13,158 nucleotides of DNA, from the NCBI GenBank assembly GCA_045634085.1, contig JAZQZM010000002.1:1-13158 (forward strand), given 5' to 3'. Position numbers and translations under genes: made by a program. The notes under the pieces were generated by a model. That model saw only the letters and a list, made by a program, of their open reading frames with translations, made no database searches and had not been told where the DNA came from. The DNA comes from HGM04593 sp045634085. Its GTDB lineage: Bacteria; Bacteroidota; Bacteroidia; Bacteroidales; Bacteroidaceae. This document shows positions 12,217 to 13,158 of this stretch, piece by piece (the stretch's first letter is position 1; each line of letters begins with the position of its first letter).

Positions 12217-13158
12217 ATGAAAAATATAACACTTAACATCGACAAGGTTACAGGTTTTGTAACACGTGAGCAGATTATGGCTCTTGAGCCACAGGTTAAA
12301 CGCGCACAGGCAGCTCTTGAGGACGGTTCACTCCCAGGCAACGACTTCCTTGGCTGGTTGCACCTTCCATCATCAATTACAAAGGAGCACATTGCCGACA
12401 TCAACGCTACAGCGCAGACACTACGTGAGAACTGCGAGGTTGTTGTAGTTGCAGGTATCGGTGGCAGCTACCTTGGTGCACGTGCAGTCATCGAGGCTCT
12501 CAGCAACAACTTTGCTGCACTCATCGGTGACAGCAAGAACCCAAGAGTCATCTTCGCAGGCCACAACATCAGCGAAGACTATCTCTTTGAGCTTACCGAG
12601 TACTTGAAAGACAAGAAGTTTGGTGTAATCAACATCTCAAAGTCTGGTACTACAACCGAGACCGCCCTTGCGTTCCGTCTTCTCAAGAAGCAGTGCGAGG
12701 ACCAGCGCGGTAAGGAGATGGCAAGCAAGGTGATTGTTGCCATTACAGATGCAGTAAAAGGTGCTGCACGCATCACAGCAAACAAGGAGGGTTACAAGAG
12801 CTTCATCATCCCCGACAACGTGGGTGGCCGTTTCTCAGTGCTCACACCGGTAGGTCTGTTGCCAATCGCTGTTGCAGGCTTTGACATCGAGGCACTTGTA
12901 CAGGGTGCAACCGACATGGAGAAGAACTGCGCTCCTGAGGTTCCATTCGAGGAGAACATCGCAGCAATGTACGCAGCTACACGTAACGCACTTTATGCCG
13001 ACGGCAAGAAGATTGAAATTCTCGTTAACTACCAGCCAAAGCTCCACTTCACATCTGAGTGGTGGAAGCAGCTCTACGGCGAGAGTGAGGGTAAGGAGAA
13101 CAAGGGTATCTTCCCTGCATCGGTAGACTTCACAACCGACCTCCACTCAATGGGTCAG
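12217..13158 (+). CDS. pgi: Glucose-6-phosphate isomerase, 5' part (3' end outside window)
   Basis: Interconverts glucose-6-phosphate and fructose-6-phosphate in glycolysis and gluconeogenesis. The frame is open from the ATG at 12217 to the window end, giving 314 residues of an expected 445 or so (the short, Bacillus-like form). The two SIS sugar-binding folds show GIGGSYLGA at 80-88 and SKSGTTTET at 141-149. The family signature DNVGGRFSVLTPVGL is at 200-214. Glu289 in GESEGK and His310 in DLHSMGQ correspond to catalytic residues of the short-form enzymes; the catalytic Lys near the C-terminus is beyond the window. The start is preceded by A-rich AATTCAACAACA with no Shine-Dalgarno. The 12-base gap to gpsA implies co-transcription. 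Confidence 0.95.
   Translation, partial: MKNITLNIDKVTGFVTREQIMALEPQVKRAQAALEDGSLPGNDFLGWLHLPSSITKEHIADINATAQTLRENCEVVVVAGIGGSYLGARAVIEALSNNFAALIGDSKNPRVIFAGHNISEDYLFELTEYLKDKKFGVINISKSGTTTETALAFRLLKKQCEDQRGKEMASKVIVAITDAVKGAARITANKEGYKSFIIPDNVGGRFSVLTPVGLLPIAVAGFDIEALVQGATDMEKNCAPEVPFEENIAAMYAATRNALYADGKKIEILVNYQPKLHFTSEWWKQLYGESEGKENKGIFPASVDFTTDLHSMGQ

Noticed and set aside
1..13158. CRISPR arrays, insertion sequences, tRNA or rRNA genes, phage or toxin-antitoxin genes
   Set aside because: No regularly spaced repeats, transposase motifs, terminal inverted repeats or cloverleaf candidates were seen; gaps between genes are too short to hide most of them. MazG here is the pyrophosphohydrolase, with no mazE or mazF beside it.

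Overview
The window looks like chromosomal DNA of a Bacteroidota bacterium, most likely of the order Bacteroidales (Bacteroides/Prevotella-like). Three things support this: promoters of the Bacteroides type (TAnnTTTG at -7, TTTG or TTG at -33); start codons preceded mostly by A-rich leaders with no clear Shine-Dalgarno; and protein forms I associate with that phylum (S1 with a charged Ala/Lys/Glu tail, LysRS with a C-terminal extension, an ECF sigma/anti-sigma/LTXXQ-like trio). The assignment rests on recall and motif reading, not on a search. No mobile elements, CRISPR, tRNA or rRNA genes were seen. The region is core chromosome and densely coding; the longest gene-free stretch is 195 bases (4543-4737).

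Layout. (1) 1-1125: the 3' part of rpsA (ribosomal protein S1), closed by a strong intrinsic terminator at 1149-1183. (2) 1240-3693, plus strand: rnz (tRNA 3' processing), with its own promoter almost on top of its start codon, then an ECF sigma factor, a small single-pass membrane protein that is probably its anti-sigma factor, and a secreted LTXXQ/Spy-like helical protein. This run ends in a 22-bp hairpin (3698-3745) shared with the convergent gene. (3) 3757-4542, minus strand: mazG, a house-cleaning NTP pyrophosphohydrolase with its own promoter. (4) 4738 to the window end, plus strand: a tightly packed run of valS, an unknown membrane-anchored coiled-coil protein, a UDP-glucuronate decarboxylase (uxs type), lysS, gpsA and the 5' part of pgi. 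Gaps are 30, 11, 12, 85 and 12 bases, and the only candidate promoter seen is ahead of valS.

How the genes fit together. The first and last blocks serve translation and central metabolism: S1, tRNA maturation, two aminoacyl-tRNA synthetases, glycerol-3-phosphate for phospholipids, and sugar-phosphate isomerisation. UDP-xylose synthesis adds a surface-glycan precursor. The middle trio resembles an envelope-sensing sigma regulon. I found no evidence for a wholly new system. The parts least explained by known families are the coiled-coil membrane protein (7519-8433), the ECF trio, the two mutually exclusive hairpins ahead of gpsA (11147-11188), the probable leaderless rnz transcript, and lineage-type insertions or extensions in ValRS and LysRS.
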